A stretch of DNA of 64,000 bases from Roseihalotalea indica (GTDB taxonomy: Bacteria; Bacteroidota; Bacteroidia; Cytophagales; Cyclobacteriaceae), in NCBI RefSeq assembly GCF_022458895.1, contig NZ_JAINFL010000007.1, forward strand, positions 124,001 to 188,000, written 5' to 3'. Positions 55,686-63,683 of the stretch are shown one piece after another; positions within the stretch are counted from its first letter, which is position 1, and every line of letters starts with the position of its first letter. Made by a program: the position numbers and the translations under genes. A model generated the notes under the pieces. That model searched no databases, was not told where the DNA came from, and saw only the letters and a program-made list of their open reading frames with translations.

Positions 55686-57059
55686 ATGAAAAAATCATTG
55701 CTTTCCCACTGGTACAGCCTGTTATTGGGAATCATTCTTGTCTTCTCAACCATCGCCTGTACTCAATCCACCGATCAGACAACATCGGCGAAAACCACTT
55801 CTTCCATCAGCGATGATTCCTTGTTTAATCTGGTGCAATACCGCACTTTCCAGTACTTCTGGGATGGAGCCGAACCCAATTCCGGTATGGCCGCTGAACG
55901 TATCCATATGGATGGTGACTACCCTCAGAACGACCAGCATGTGGTCACCATTGGCGGAAGCGGTTTTGGCGTTATGGCTATTCTGGTAGGCATTGAACGA
56001 GGTTACATCACCCGGGAAGAAGGCCAGAAGCGCTTGCAACAGATTGTTGATTTCCTCGAGAATGCTGACCGATTTCACGGAGCATGGCCCCACTGGCTTG
56101 ATGGAGAAACCGGCAAGGTAAAACCGTTTAGTACCAAAGACGATGGGGGAGACCTGGTAGAGACTGCTTTTATGGTGCAGGGGTTACTTGCTGTGCGACA
56201 GTATTTTGCCGATGGTAATGAGGCTGAACAGGCACTGGCCGCTCAGATTGATGAACTCTGGAAGGGGGTGGAATGGGATTGGTATACGCAGGGCAAAAAT
56301 GTACTTTACTGGCACTGGTCGCCTAACCATGCCTGGGATATGAATTTTCCGGTAGGTGGATATAATGAGTGCTTGATTATGTATGTGCTAGCCGCGGCCT
56401 CGCCCACGCATACTATTGAACCGGAGGTATACCACGAAGGCTGGGCAAGAAATGGAGATATTCGCAGTGAGGAAACCTACTACGATTACGATCTGGTACT
56501 GGATTATTTCGAACACGATGATGCTCCGGTAGGGCCGCTATTCTGGGCACATTACTCGTACTTAGGACTTAACCCGCACAACCTCAGTGATCAGTACGGG
56601 GACTATTGGAAGCTAACCCAGAATCAGGCACTCATTCATCTGGCATACTGTAAAGATAATCCGGAGGGCTACGAAGGCTACGGTGAAAACTGCTGGGGGC
56701 TCACTTCCAGCTATTCACCCGAAGGCTACGCCGGACATCGTCCCGGTAATGATCTGGGAGTTATCTCGCCTACCGCTGCCCTTTCATCGTTCCCGTATAC
56801 TCCGGAAGCCAGCCAGCAAGCCATGCGCTATTTTTACGATTCGCTGGGTGATAAAATCTGGGGCGAATATGGTTTTTACGATGCCTTCAGTGAACAGAAA
56901 GGCTATTATCCCACGCGCTATCTGGCCATTGATCAGGGGCCTATTGTCGTAATGATGGAGAACTACCGGACCGGCTTACTCTGGGATCTGTTTATGTCAG
57001 CTCCCGAGGTGCAGGAGGGGCTAAAGAAACTAGGCTTTCAGTTTGAATCAGAGGGCTAG
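55686..57059 (+). CDS. GH144-type glucanase lipoprotein (glycoamylase domain)
   Basis: A 457-residue lipoprotein (signal ending STIAC, Cys25) with an (alpha/alpha)6-barrel glycoamylase-like domain (PF10091). Recognisable segments include FQYFWDGAEPNSGMAAERI, TIGGSGFGVMAILVGIERG, HGAWPHWLDGETG, DDGGDLVETAFMVQGLL, YWHWSPNHAWDMNFPVGGYNECLI, FWAHYSYLGLNPH, ENCWGLTSS and IDQGPIVVMMENYRTGLLWDLF. Characterised GH144 enzymes from Chitinophaga and Bacteroides are endo-beta-1,2-glucanases, so this enzyme may cut beta-1,2-glucan at the surface or in the periplasm. With SusC/SusD upstream it forms a minimal polysaccharide utilisation locus. Other substrates remain possible. Confidence 0.85.
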   Translation: MKKSLLSHWYSLLLGIILVFSTIACTQSTDQTTSAKTTSSISDDSLFNLVQYRTFQYFWDGAEPNSGMAAERIHMDGDYPQNDQHVVTIGGSGFGVMAILVGIERGYITREEGQKRLQQIVDFLENADRFHGAWPHWLDGETGKVKPFSTKDDGGDLVETAFMVQGLLAVRQYFADGNEAEQALAAQIDELWKGVEWDWYTQGKNVLYWHWSPNHAWDMNFPVGGYNECLIMYVLAAASPTHTIEPEVYHEGWARNGDIRSEETYYDYDLVLDYFEHDDAPVGPLFWAHYSYLGLNPHNLSDQYGDYWKLTQNQALIHLAYCKDNPEGYEGYGENCWGLTSSYSPEGYAGHRPGNDLGVISPTAALSSFPYTPEASQQAMRYFYDSLGDKIWGEYGFYDAFSEQKGYYPTRYLAIDQGPIVVMMENYRTGLLWDLFMSAPEVQEGLKKLGFQFESEG

Positions 57060-57835
57060 AAAGCGACTCTGTTCTGACCTTATATTCTCAACAGACATTA
57101 TACTGATTTTCTTTAAAGATATGATAGAATGCAGGTAGCAGTAGGACGGGATATTTACCCGGTCTCCTGCTTGCCGCCTCCGGTAACGCTGTCTGGTCAG
57201 ATAATACTTTTATAAGAAAATGGCTTCTTCCATAATGATCGGAATAACCTCTAATAATCCCGTTATCAAAATAGCAGTTACAAGTAGACAATAAGTCAGG
57301 CTTGGGGTATTCTATACCATTTTTGCTGTGATAATTAGGTAAAGGCGGGTGGTGGTAGACTGATAAAGAGTTGCCAAATAGAATAAAAGGTGCTTAAATC
57401 CGCTTTAGATACTATCATTTGGTGTTGCCGTTTTATCAAGAGATTTACATGGGAGATTGGGAGGGCAGTTAATGGAAGAAGGAGTTACTTATAATGTGAG
57501 TTCAGGTGGTATTTAAATAGTAAAAAGCAGGCTTTTGTAATTGTTAGATTACAAAAGCCTGCTTCGTTAACAAACCATAATCAAGAAAAAGACATATTAA
57601 CCCCTGATCAGAAATTGGAAGTTTCTGTTCCGGTAACTGAATGTGAATTTATAACTATTACCTGGCTCCTGTTATTAGGTGCTAGATAAGCTCCTTAAGC
57701 TCGGAAGTTTGCCAACCAGTGTAGTATTAAATCTGAACTTCGTTTGTTCATGCTAAATCGCAATCTGTTGGAAGCTCTTAATGTCTTTCAACATTTAGTG
57801 GCATTTGTGTTACATGCGGCAAAAAATATTACTTC
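57060..57835. other. Long intergenic region with two hairpins
   Basis: 776 bp with no convincing gene. An imperfect 14-bp hairpin lies at 57137-57171 (GTAGGACGGG against CCCGGTCTCC, 3 mismatches), possibly the end of the GH144 transcript. A very strong hairpin is at 57525-57564 (separate entry). The rest is AT-rich and shows no feature I recognise. Confidence 0.5.
57525..57564 (-). terminator. Perfect 17-bp hairpin, terminator-like on the minus strand
   Basis: Arms AAGCAGGCTTTTGTAAT (57525-57541) and its exact complement (57548-57564) enclose a 6-nt loop. On the minus strand the stem leads into TTTTTA, so it can end transcripts from the small lipoprotein gene at 57836-57991, though 270 nt downstream of it. 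No T run follows on the plus strand. Confidence 0.6.
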
Positions 57836-57991
57836 TTATTTTTTCTTCAAACCGGGAGGCATTTGCATCTGATCTTTGGGTGGCATAGCATTTTCTGGTT
57901 CAACCATATCGCTTTCACAACTTGCCAGAAACATTACAGGAAAAGAAAAGGCAATGGCCATTAGCACAGTTTTTTTCAACAGAGTTCTCAT
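57836..57991 (-). CDS. Very small lipoprotein (51 aa)
   Basis: ATG at 57991 opens a 51-codon frame with a basic start (MRTLLKKT), a hydrophobic core and a lipobox FLASC at about residue 25. A 26-residue Met/Pro/Lys-rich tail follows (NAMPPKDQMQMPPGLKKK). The mature product is a lipid-anchored short peptide. I recognise no family. Two matching TTAC-N4-GTAA palindromes lie 36-125 bp upstream, suggesting repressor control. An in-frame upstream ATG at 58021 would add ten residues that spoil the signal. Confidence 0.65.
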   Translation of the reverse strand: MRTLLKKTVLMAIAFSFPVMFLASCESDMVEPENAMPPKDQMQMPPGLKKK

Positions 57992-58026
57992 AGTAGTATA
58001 TTTGTTTAGGTAAAATTTCACAAAAT

Positions 58027-58114
58027 CTTACGTGTGTAAGTATATGTGTCAAAAGTACTTGATAGAACACATATGGGTCAAACCTCTAATTTTTAAAACA
58101 TTACACGCGTAAGA
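58027..58114. promoter_or_regulatory. Paired palindromic operator-like sites plus nested inverted repeat
   Basis: CTTACGTGTGTAAG at 58027-58040 and ATTACACGCGTAAG at 58100-58113 share the palindromic core TTAC-N4-GTAA. Between them is the inverted repeat ATATGTGT (58042-58049) / ACACATAT (58067-58074). The layout, just upstream of the small lipoprotein ATG, looks like two operators for a TetR-like dimer. No such regulator gene is in the window. Confidence 0.5.
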
Positions 58115-58230
58115 ATAGCGGTAATAGCGTAGATTGTTGATAGGAGGTAAAGAGAGATCGGCAGATATGATTCACTGATATTTTTTTAAGCAATAATAAC
58201 TGACAATGATTTTCGCCTGAAAAGCTAAAT

Positions 58231-58286
58231 AAAATGTAAACAAAGTGTAAATTTGTTTACATTTTTCTATTTTACGGGTAGTTTTG
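58231..58286 (+). promoter_or_regulatory. Promoter with overlapping 14-bp inverted repeat
   Basis: Perfect inverted repeat AAAATGTAAACAAA (58231-58244) / TTTGTTTACATTTT (58252-58265). Its right arm supplies TTTG (58252-58255), which stands 23 bp before TAGTTTTG (58279-58286), an exact TAnnTTTG. A regulator bound to the repeat would cover the -33 box of the gene starting at 58337. Confidence 0.5.
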
Positions 58287-58336
58287 TATAAACAGGCCAC
58301 TGTTCTTGTATACCGTATTGTGTATTAAAAACTAAT

Positions 58337-58966
58337 ATGGAAGTAATTAATAAACCAAATTTTAGCGTTTTACATCAAAGCGTAGCTTTTTTACGCACTG
58401 ATAAACGAAAATGGGTATGTCTGGGGCTGGTAGTATTAGTGCCTCTAGTATATAATAGCTGGAGGTTTATTCCTGCCGATATTGAAATTCCTTATTATGA
58501 CAATATAATCGTATTCTGGTGGTCTTTTTCCGTTAATTTTATTTGTCTGTTGATTGCCATAGGCTGGATGCTTACAATTCCCCGGAAAGATTATGTAATG
58601 AAAATAATTGTATCTGCTTTTCTGGTTTATGGCATCTACATGACCTACGTAACCCTTCCCTTTGCTAATGTGACGCCTGTATATATTGACATTATAGCAA
58701 TTGTAGGTTCATACATTATCTTATATAGCTGTATTGTTTATGTCCAAAAGCACTACCTGGAAAAAAAGCAAAGCTACGAATCGTTGCACATTAATCTACT
58801 TCATGATCTGAACCATCATCGGTTCATGGGGGCTGTGTGCCGTATTGAAGGTATGGTCAACGTTTCCAATATGGAAGACCATTACCGGGAGGCTTGCGAA
58901 AAAGAAATTGACGAACTGAAAGAAACGTTCGCCTATATCATTGAGAAATACGAAAGTTTAAACTAG
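58337..58966 (+). CDS. Four-helix membrane protein with kinase-dimerisation-like tail
   Basis: A 209-residue protein with membrane helices at about 27-43, 58-79, 88-108 and 117-137, a coiled linker (137-150) and a cytosolic helical tail. The tail contains LLHDLNHHRFMGAVCRIEGM (His156-Asp157), which looks like the H-box of a histidine kinase dimerisation domain, followed by a second helix (DHYREACEKEIDELKETFAYIIEKY). There the protein stops; the ATPase domain is absent. It may be a truncated kinase, a phosphotransfer protein, or a non-enzymatic sensor. No named family recognised. Confidence 0.75.
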   Translation: MEVINKPNFSVLHQSVAFLRTDKRKWVCLGLVVLVPLVYNSWRFIPADIEIPYYDNIIVFWWSFSVNFICLLIAIGWMLTIPRKDYVMKIIVSAFLVYGIYMTYVTLPFANVTPVYIDIIAIVGSYIILYSCIVYVQKHYLEKKQSYESLHINLLHDLNHHRFMGAVCRIEGMVNVSNMEDHYREACEKEIDELKETFAYIIEKYESLN

Positions 58967-59093
58967 TATTTGTCAAGTTGATGAGCTAGTAAGCAGTCAG
59001 CGGTATATAGGACTTGCAAACGAAACGTTTATAGCCCTTACTACCGCTAACAGCCAATTAATTAATTTGTTGTTTACGCTCAATTATCCCTAA

Positions 59094-60812
59094 CTATTTC
59101 TTGTTCACTTTTGCCCAGGTATCACGTAGGGTAACCGTCTGGTTAAAGATAATTTTGTCTTCTGTGGTATCCGGATCTACACAAAAGTAACCTTTCCGCA
59201 TAAACTGGAACTGATCCAAAGGCTTAGCATCTCGTAAGCTGGGTTCCACAAAAACATTATCCAACACGACTAGCGAATCCGGATTGATAAATTGTTTATA
59301 ATCTACCGCTTCACCCTCATCATCTTTATGATCGGTGGGGCTGGGGTCGTTGAACAGGCGATCGTACAACCGTACTTCCACCGGCAGCGCATGAGAAACC
59401 GAAACCCAATGCATGGTACCTTTCACCTTCTTGCCGCTGGTATCTTCGCCACTTTTTGTTTCCGGATCATACGTAGCATAGATCGTAGTTATTTCACCAG
59501 TCTGCTCATCTTTTTCAAAAGAGTCGCATTGGATAATATATGCACCCTTCAGGCGGACTTCCCGTCCAGGGCCTAAGCGGAAGAATTTTTTTGGTGGATC
59601 TTCCATAAAGTCGTCTCGCTCAATGTACAACTCGCGGCTGAAGGGCACAATGCGAGAGCCACCTTCCGGGTCCTCCGGATTGTTTTCAACATTTAACTCT
59701 TCGGTCTGGCCTTCCGGGTAATTTGTTATTACCAATTTTACCGGGTCAAGCACGCCCATTACGCGGGGTGCGGTTTTATTAAGATCTTCCCGAATGCAGA
59801 ATTCCAGCAGGCTCAGGTCAATCACATTATCTCGTTTGGCCACTCCTACGCGTTCGGCAAAGTTACGTAGGCTGGCTGGGGTATAGCCCCGGCGTCGTAG
59901 CCCACGGATCGTCGGCATACGGGGGTCGTCCCACCCATTAACAATGCCTTCGTTGACCAGCTCCAGCAACTTCCGCTTACTCATAACTGTATAGTTCACG
60001 TTCAGGCGGGCAAATTCAATTTGCTGAGGGCGGGGGTGCACCATATCCGGGTCAAACTCTCCAATCTGTTCCACAAACCAGTCGTAGAGAGGGCGGTGTA
60101 CTTCAAACTCCAGAGTGCAGATAGAGTGAGTGATATTCTCAATGGCGTCGCTCTGCCCGTGGGCCCAGTCATAGGTAGGGTAAATATGCCAGGTGTTGCC
60201 GGTGCGATGATGGTGCCGGTGCAGAATACGATACATAATAGGGTCGCGGAGGTGCATGTTGGGAGAAGACATGTTTATTTTTGCCCGCAGAACGTGAGAT
60301 CCTTCCGGGAAATCCCCGTTTTTCATTTTCTCAAACAACTCCAGGTTTTCCTCAGCTGAGCGGTTGCGGTTTGGACTTTCTTCGCCGGGTTGCGTCGGGG
60401 TGCCTCGCATGCGTCGGATTTCATCCACCGGCGTATCATCTACGTAAGCCTTTCCTCGTTTAATGAGTTCTGAAGCTACTTCGTATAGCTTATCAAAATA
60501 ATCGGAAGCGTATAATTCATGCCCTTCCCAGGTAAACCCTAGCCAACGGACATCATCCTTGATGGCTTCTACATAAGAAGTATCCTCAGTAACTGGGTTT
60601 GTATCATCAAAACGCAGGTTAGTTTTTCCGCCATATTTTTTGGCTAACCCAAAATTGAGGCAGATAGATTTGGCATGTCCCAGATGCAAAAAACCATTAG
60701 GCTCTGGCGGAAAGCGAGTGTACACCACACCACCGTTCTTACCATTGCGTAAATCTTCTTCAACAATTTGTTCTATAAAGTTTAAGGAAGAATTCTCTTC
60801 TACTTGGCTCAT
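59094..60812 (-). CDS. glnS: Glutaminyl-tRNA synthetase
   Basis: A 572-residue class I synthetase that charges tRNA-Gln. The nucleotide-binding HIGH-type motif is in [16 protein letters not shown] (HLGH at 43-46) and the KMSKS-type motif is VMSKRKL. The catalytic core also shows RFDDTNP and [13 protein letters not shown], and the C-terminal two-barrel anticodon-binding region begins near [23 protein letters not shown] 60812 (MSQVEENS) is chosen; an upstream in-frame start at 60950 would add 46 residues unlike the family. It is divergent from the LOG-like gene. Confidence 0.95.
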   Translation of the reverse strand: MSQVEENSSLNFIEQIVEEDLRNGKNGGVVYTRFPPEPNGFLHLGHAKSICLNFGLAKKYGGKTNLRFDDTNPVTEDTSYVEAIKDDVRWLGFTWEGHELYASDYFDKLYEVASELIKRGKAYVDDTPVDEIRRMRGTPTQPGEESPNRNRSAEENLELFEKMKNGDFPEGSHVLRAKINMSSPNMHLRDPIMYRILHRHHHRTGNTWHIYPTYDWAHGQSDAIENITHSICTLEFEVHRPLYDWFVEQIGEFDPDMVHPRPQQIEFARLNVNYTVMSKRKLLELVNEGIVNGWDDPRMPTIRGLRRRGYTPASLRNFAERVGVAKRDNVIDLSLLEFCIREDLNKTAPRVMGVLDPVKLVITNYPEGQTEELNVENNPEDPEGGSRIVPFSRELYIERDDFMEDPPKKFFRLGPGREVRLKGAYIIQCDSFEKDEQTGEITTIYATYDPETKSGEDTSGKKVKGTMHWVSVSHALPVEVRLYDRLFNDPSPTDHKDDEGEAVDYKQFINPDSLVVLDNVFVEPSLRDAKPLDQFQFMRKGYFCVDPDTTEDKIIFNQTVTLRDTWAKVNKK

Positions 60813-60978
60813 AGTTCTGTCTTCTGAACGTTCTAAATTTTCGCGAAAATAGGGAAAGCAAGCATCATTTTCTACTTTTAATGTATCTGCTTTCCTAATA
60901 AGTAAATCAGTGCTATGTTTATCGGTTGCCACAAAAAATAGTTTCACCAAACACTAACCATCTGATAACTACCTTATT

Positions 60979-61479
60979 ATGCCAGCAAAAACTATTATCG
61001 GGGTGATGGGCCCAGGGGATGAGGCTACACCCGAAAACTGTTCAATGGCCTACCAGTTGGGAAAATGCATTGCCGCGGAAGGGTGGGTAACACTAAGCGG
61101 TGGGCGCAATGTCGGGGTAATGGATGCCGTAAGTCGAGGAGCACAAGATGGCGGCGGGCTGACATTGGGAATACTGCCAGGAGATAACGCTCAGCAAACG
61201 TCTGATTATATAGATATTCCGGTACTAACCGGTATGGGGAGCGCCCGGAATAACATCAATATTCTGACCGCAAAGGTGGTAGTAATTTGTGGTTTGGGAG
61301 CCGGCACGCTGTCGGAAATAGCCTTAGCTATTAAATCAAAGCGACATGTAATATTTCTGAACCAATCTCGGGTAAGTGTAAAATTTTTGTGCGATTTTGC
61401 CGAAAAAGGTACATGGCATTGGGTGGATAATGTAGAAGAAGCTACTAAAAAAATAAAAGAACTATTAGCCTCATCATAA
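60979..61479 (+). CDS. TIGR00725/LOG-like Rossmann protein
   Basis: A 166-residue protein of the SLOG superfamily (TIGR00725 type, formerly lysine-decarboxylase-like). Nucleotide-binding features include IGVMGPGD at the start, LSGGRNVGVMDAVSRGA, and GLGAGTLSEIALAIKSKRHVI near residue 113. Members bind nucleotide-like ligands; some LOG proteins activate cytokinins, others serve as signal sensors. No partner gene hints at which applies here. Confidence 0.87.
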   Translation: MPAKTIIGVMGPGDEATPENCSMAYQLGKCIAAEGWVTLSGGRNVGVMDAVSRGAQDGGGLTLGILPGDNAQQTSDYIDIPVLTGMGSARNNINILTAKVVVICGLGAGTLSEIALAIKSKRHVIFLNQSRVSVKFLCDFAEKGTWHWVDNVEEATKKIKELLASS

Positions 61480-61624
61480 TTTTTGTTTTACTAAACCAAC
61501 CAGAGATGAGACAGAAATTTAGTACACCGAAGTTATTATCGGATGCGTCTCAAAAAATCAGCAGCTTTATAAAGATAGATGAATATAGAAATGATGGGCA
61601 CAAAAATAGGCTGACAGAATAGGG

Positions 61625-61906
61625 CTAAATAAAACCAGTTCGGCTGGCAACAAAGTAGATCGATGAGAGCATTAATAAAATAATCCCTGCAACAACCAAA
61701 AGATTGCCGAGTTTGCCAGCCCATGAAGATGCGCGTTTTCGCTGTTGGTGAGCAAAGCATTTATCTAAAGCCGATTGGCTAGGGATGAATTTACGCTGGA
61801 ACTCAGGATCAATATCACCGGAACCTAAATTCTTTCTTTTCTTCCGATAGATAAATGGAGAATTAGGTTGAGAATGATCAGACGGGTTTGTATAGCCAAA
61901 GCCCAT
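61625..61906 (-). CDS. Small hypothetical protein with C-terminal membrane helix
   Basis: A 93-residue frame: a polar, basic N-terminal part (1-65, with SGDIDPEFQRKFIPSQSALDKCF) and one hydrophobic helix at about 66-88 (LGNLLVVAGIILLMLSSIYFV). Composition and a clean helix favour a real tail-anchored protein, but I recognise no family. It sits alone between two plus-strand genes. Confidence 0.55.
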   Translation of the reverse strand: MGFGYTNPSDHSQPNSPFIYRKKRKNLGSGDIDPEFQRKFIPSQSALDKCFAHQQRKRASSWAGKLGNLLVVAGIILLMLSSIYFVASRTGFI

Positions 61907-62052
61907 AAAACAGGTTACATTTAGTACTAAATTTCTACTAATTATACGGTAGAGAAGCAGTATTAAGATATCAAAGTTCTTATCTTGAGGCGTCCTCTCA
62001 AGTCTACTACTGTTGCTATACAGTACTTTTTAATCATTTAACCTATACAACT

Positions 62053-63087
62053 ATGGCTGATCTTACGCTTGCTGTCTGGAATGCAGAGTGGATGAATGAT
62101 TTATTCGGGCCCAACGATGAGGCACCAGCCTTTAAACCAGACAATGAGGTTGCCTACCATCATCCGGATGCTACGGTGAAACAGCGACGAGAGCAACTTT
62201 CGGGCTTGCTACAGGAGTTGCAGGCCGATGTGCTCGTACTGGTAGAAGGCCCCAATCGCACGGGAGAACTGCAATTATTCTTTGATGAAGATATGCCTGG
62301 TACCTGGCAAACCTACGTGCAGCCGGGAAAAGGGCAGGTTCAGAACATCTGCCTGGCGGTACGAACAGATCAGGAGCGTTTCGAGACAAATCCTTTTAAG
62401 ACCTTTGACACCAACAACCTGGAAGTGTTTGATCCTTTTCAGATAGATGTGGATGAGGATGGAATCACCGAGCAATATCAGTTTAGCCGCCGTCCGTTGT
62501 ATTCTGAGATATATCCTAAAGGCGGTAGCCCTTTCCGAATTTTGGGTTTGCACCTGAAAAGTAAAGGCATTTTTGCATCCTATGAATGGAGCAAGTGGTG
62601 GCAGATTGCTGATGCCAATCGCCGGAAAATATTAGCCCAGGCTACCCGTATTCGCTTAGGCTTCCTAGATACCTACTTTGAAAGCCCCCAATCAAATATT
62701 CCCCTTATCGTATGCGGAGATATTAATGATGGCCCCGGGTTAGATGCCAGCGAAAAGCGCCTCTTTGGTAGTGGCATTGAGCGGTTGATGGGTACCGTCT
62801 GGAAGCCGGAATATTGCTTTGGCAATGCTTTATTTGATCAGCTAAGCAAAAGAGACCAACAAAACCTGGATTTCTCAGATATCTATACCACAAATTTTAA
62901 AGATCCCATCTTCAATAATACCTGGCACCAGGTCTGGATTGACCATATTCTTTATTCAAAAAATGTACCCGGCAGTTGGGTGAAAGATGCTCGCGTATAC
63001 CGCAACAGTGAAAACGGAGAGCCGGTATGGCGCACTTACCCATTCGCTTCTGATCACTTCCCTGTAGTGGCAACTGTTTCTACATAA
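62053..63087 (+). CDS. Endonuclease/exonuclease/phosphatase (EEP) family protein
   Basis: A 344-residue Mg-dependent EEP-fold hydrolase. Catalytic positions seen are Asn10 and Glu12 (VWNAEWM), Glu64-type LVLVEGP, GLHLKSKG, the metal-binding GDINDGPG and the terminal SDHFPVVA histidine. There is no signal peptide, so it is cytosolic. Substrate could be DNA, a nucleotide or a phosphoester. It appears monocistronic. Confidence 0.9.
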   Translation: MADLTLAVWNAEWMNDLFGPNDEAPAFKPDNEVAYHHPDATVKQRREQLSGLLQELQADVLVLVEGPNRTGELQLFFDEDMPGTWQTYVQPGKGQVQNICLAVRTDQERFETNPFKTFDTNNLEVFDPFQIDVDEDGITEQYQFSRRPLYSEIYPKGGSPFRILGLHLKSKGIFASYEWSKWWQIADANRRKILAQATRIRLGFLDTYFESPQSNIPLIVCGDINDGPGLDASEKRLFGSGIERLMGTVWKPEYCFGNALFDQLSKRDQQNLDFSDIYTTNFKDPIFNNTWHQVWIDHILYSKNVPGSWVKDARVYRNSENGEPVWRTYPFASDHFPVVATVST

Positions 63088-63124
63088 GTGCAGATAGGTT
63101 TTATTACATTAGAGTAAGGCCATA

Positions 63125-63505
63125 CTAATTATGTACTATATATGTATGCGAAAGCATGCTTTCTAGCGTAAGATAACGCAAAGCAGCTTCGTGAGTAGCT
63201 TCTAATACAATGGGTGGGGCTACGCCGAACTCGCACGCTTCTCGCCAGCGTAAAGCACATAAACACCAGCGATCGCCCGGTTGTAATCCCGGAAAATCAT
63301 ACACTGGCCTCGGAGTGATCAGGTCATTACCTCGGGTCTTAGAAAACTGAAGAAACTCTTCCGTCATAATGGCACAAACCACATGGCGTCCCGTATCTTG
63401 AGGACCGGTTTCACAGCACCCCGTGCGGTAAAACCCGGTTTTAGGTTGCTGACTGCATTCCTGCAGAGGCCCACCCAATACATTTTTTGCTGGTTCATGT
63501 TCCAT
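63125..63505 (-). CDS. DUF2237 family protein
   Basis: A 126-residue cytosolic protein matching DUF2237 (PF09996) almost throughout: KNVLGGPLQECS, TGFYRTGCCETGPQDTGRHVVCAIMTEEFL, GNDLITPRPVYDFPGLQPGDRWCLCALRW and PIVLEATHEAALRY. Several conserved Cys and His residues suggest metal binding. The family's function is unknown. It is divergent from lepA. Confidence 0.93.
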   Translation of the reverse strand: MEHEPAKNVLGGPLQECSQQPKTGFYRTGCCETGPQDTGRHVVCAIMTEEFLQFSKTRGNDLITPRPVYDFPGLQPGDRWCLCALRWREACEFGVAPPIVLEATHEAALRYLTLESMLSHTYIVHN

Positions 63506-63613
63506 ATACTATATCAACAACGTAAAGCGAACTTAGTTTATCCGAAGAAGATTCGTGGCAGGCACTAAACTAAATCCTGTGCCTTCCGTGTTACTAGACC
63601 AACAATTATTGCT

Positions 63614-63673
63614 ATTTTTGCCCATCGGTTCGGAGGCCGCTCCAGCCTGGGGCCCTTAGGGATGAACCGATGA
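63614..63673 (+). promoter_or_regulatory. lepA promoter box and structured leader
   Basis: TATTTTTG at 63614-63621 is an exact TAnnTTTG. Just downstream, CATCGGTTC (63624-63632) pairs with GAACCGATG (63665-63673) around a GC-rich interior, so the short lepA leader would fold into a stable stem ending 10 bp before the ATG. Confidence 0.45.
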
Positions 63674-63683
63674 ACAAAGCCTA

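Noticed and set aside
57088..57291. Minus-strand 67-codon frame after the GH144 gene
   Set aside because: No domain, no homology recognised, poor composition, and an imperfect hairpin runs through it.
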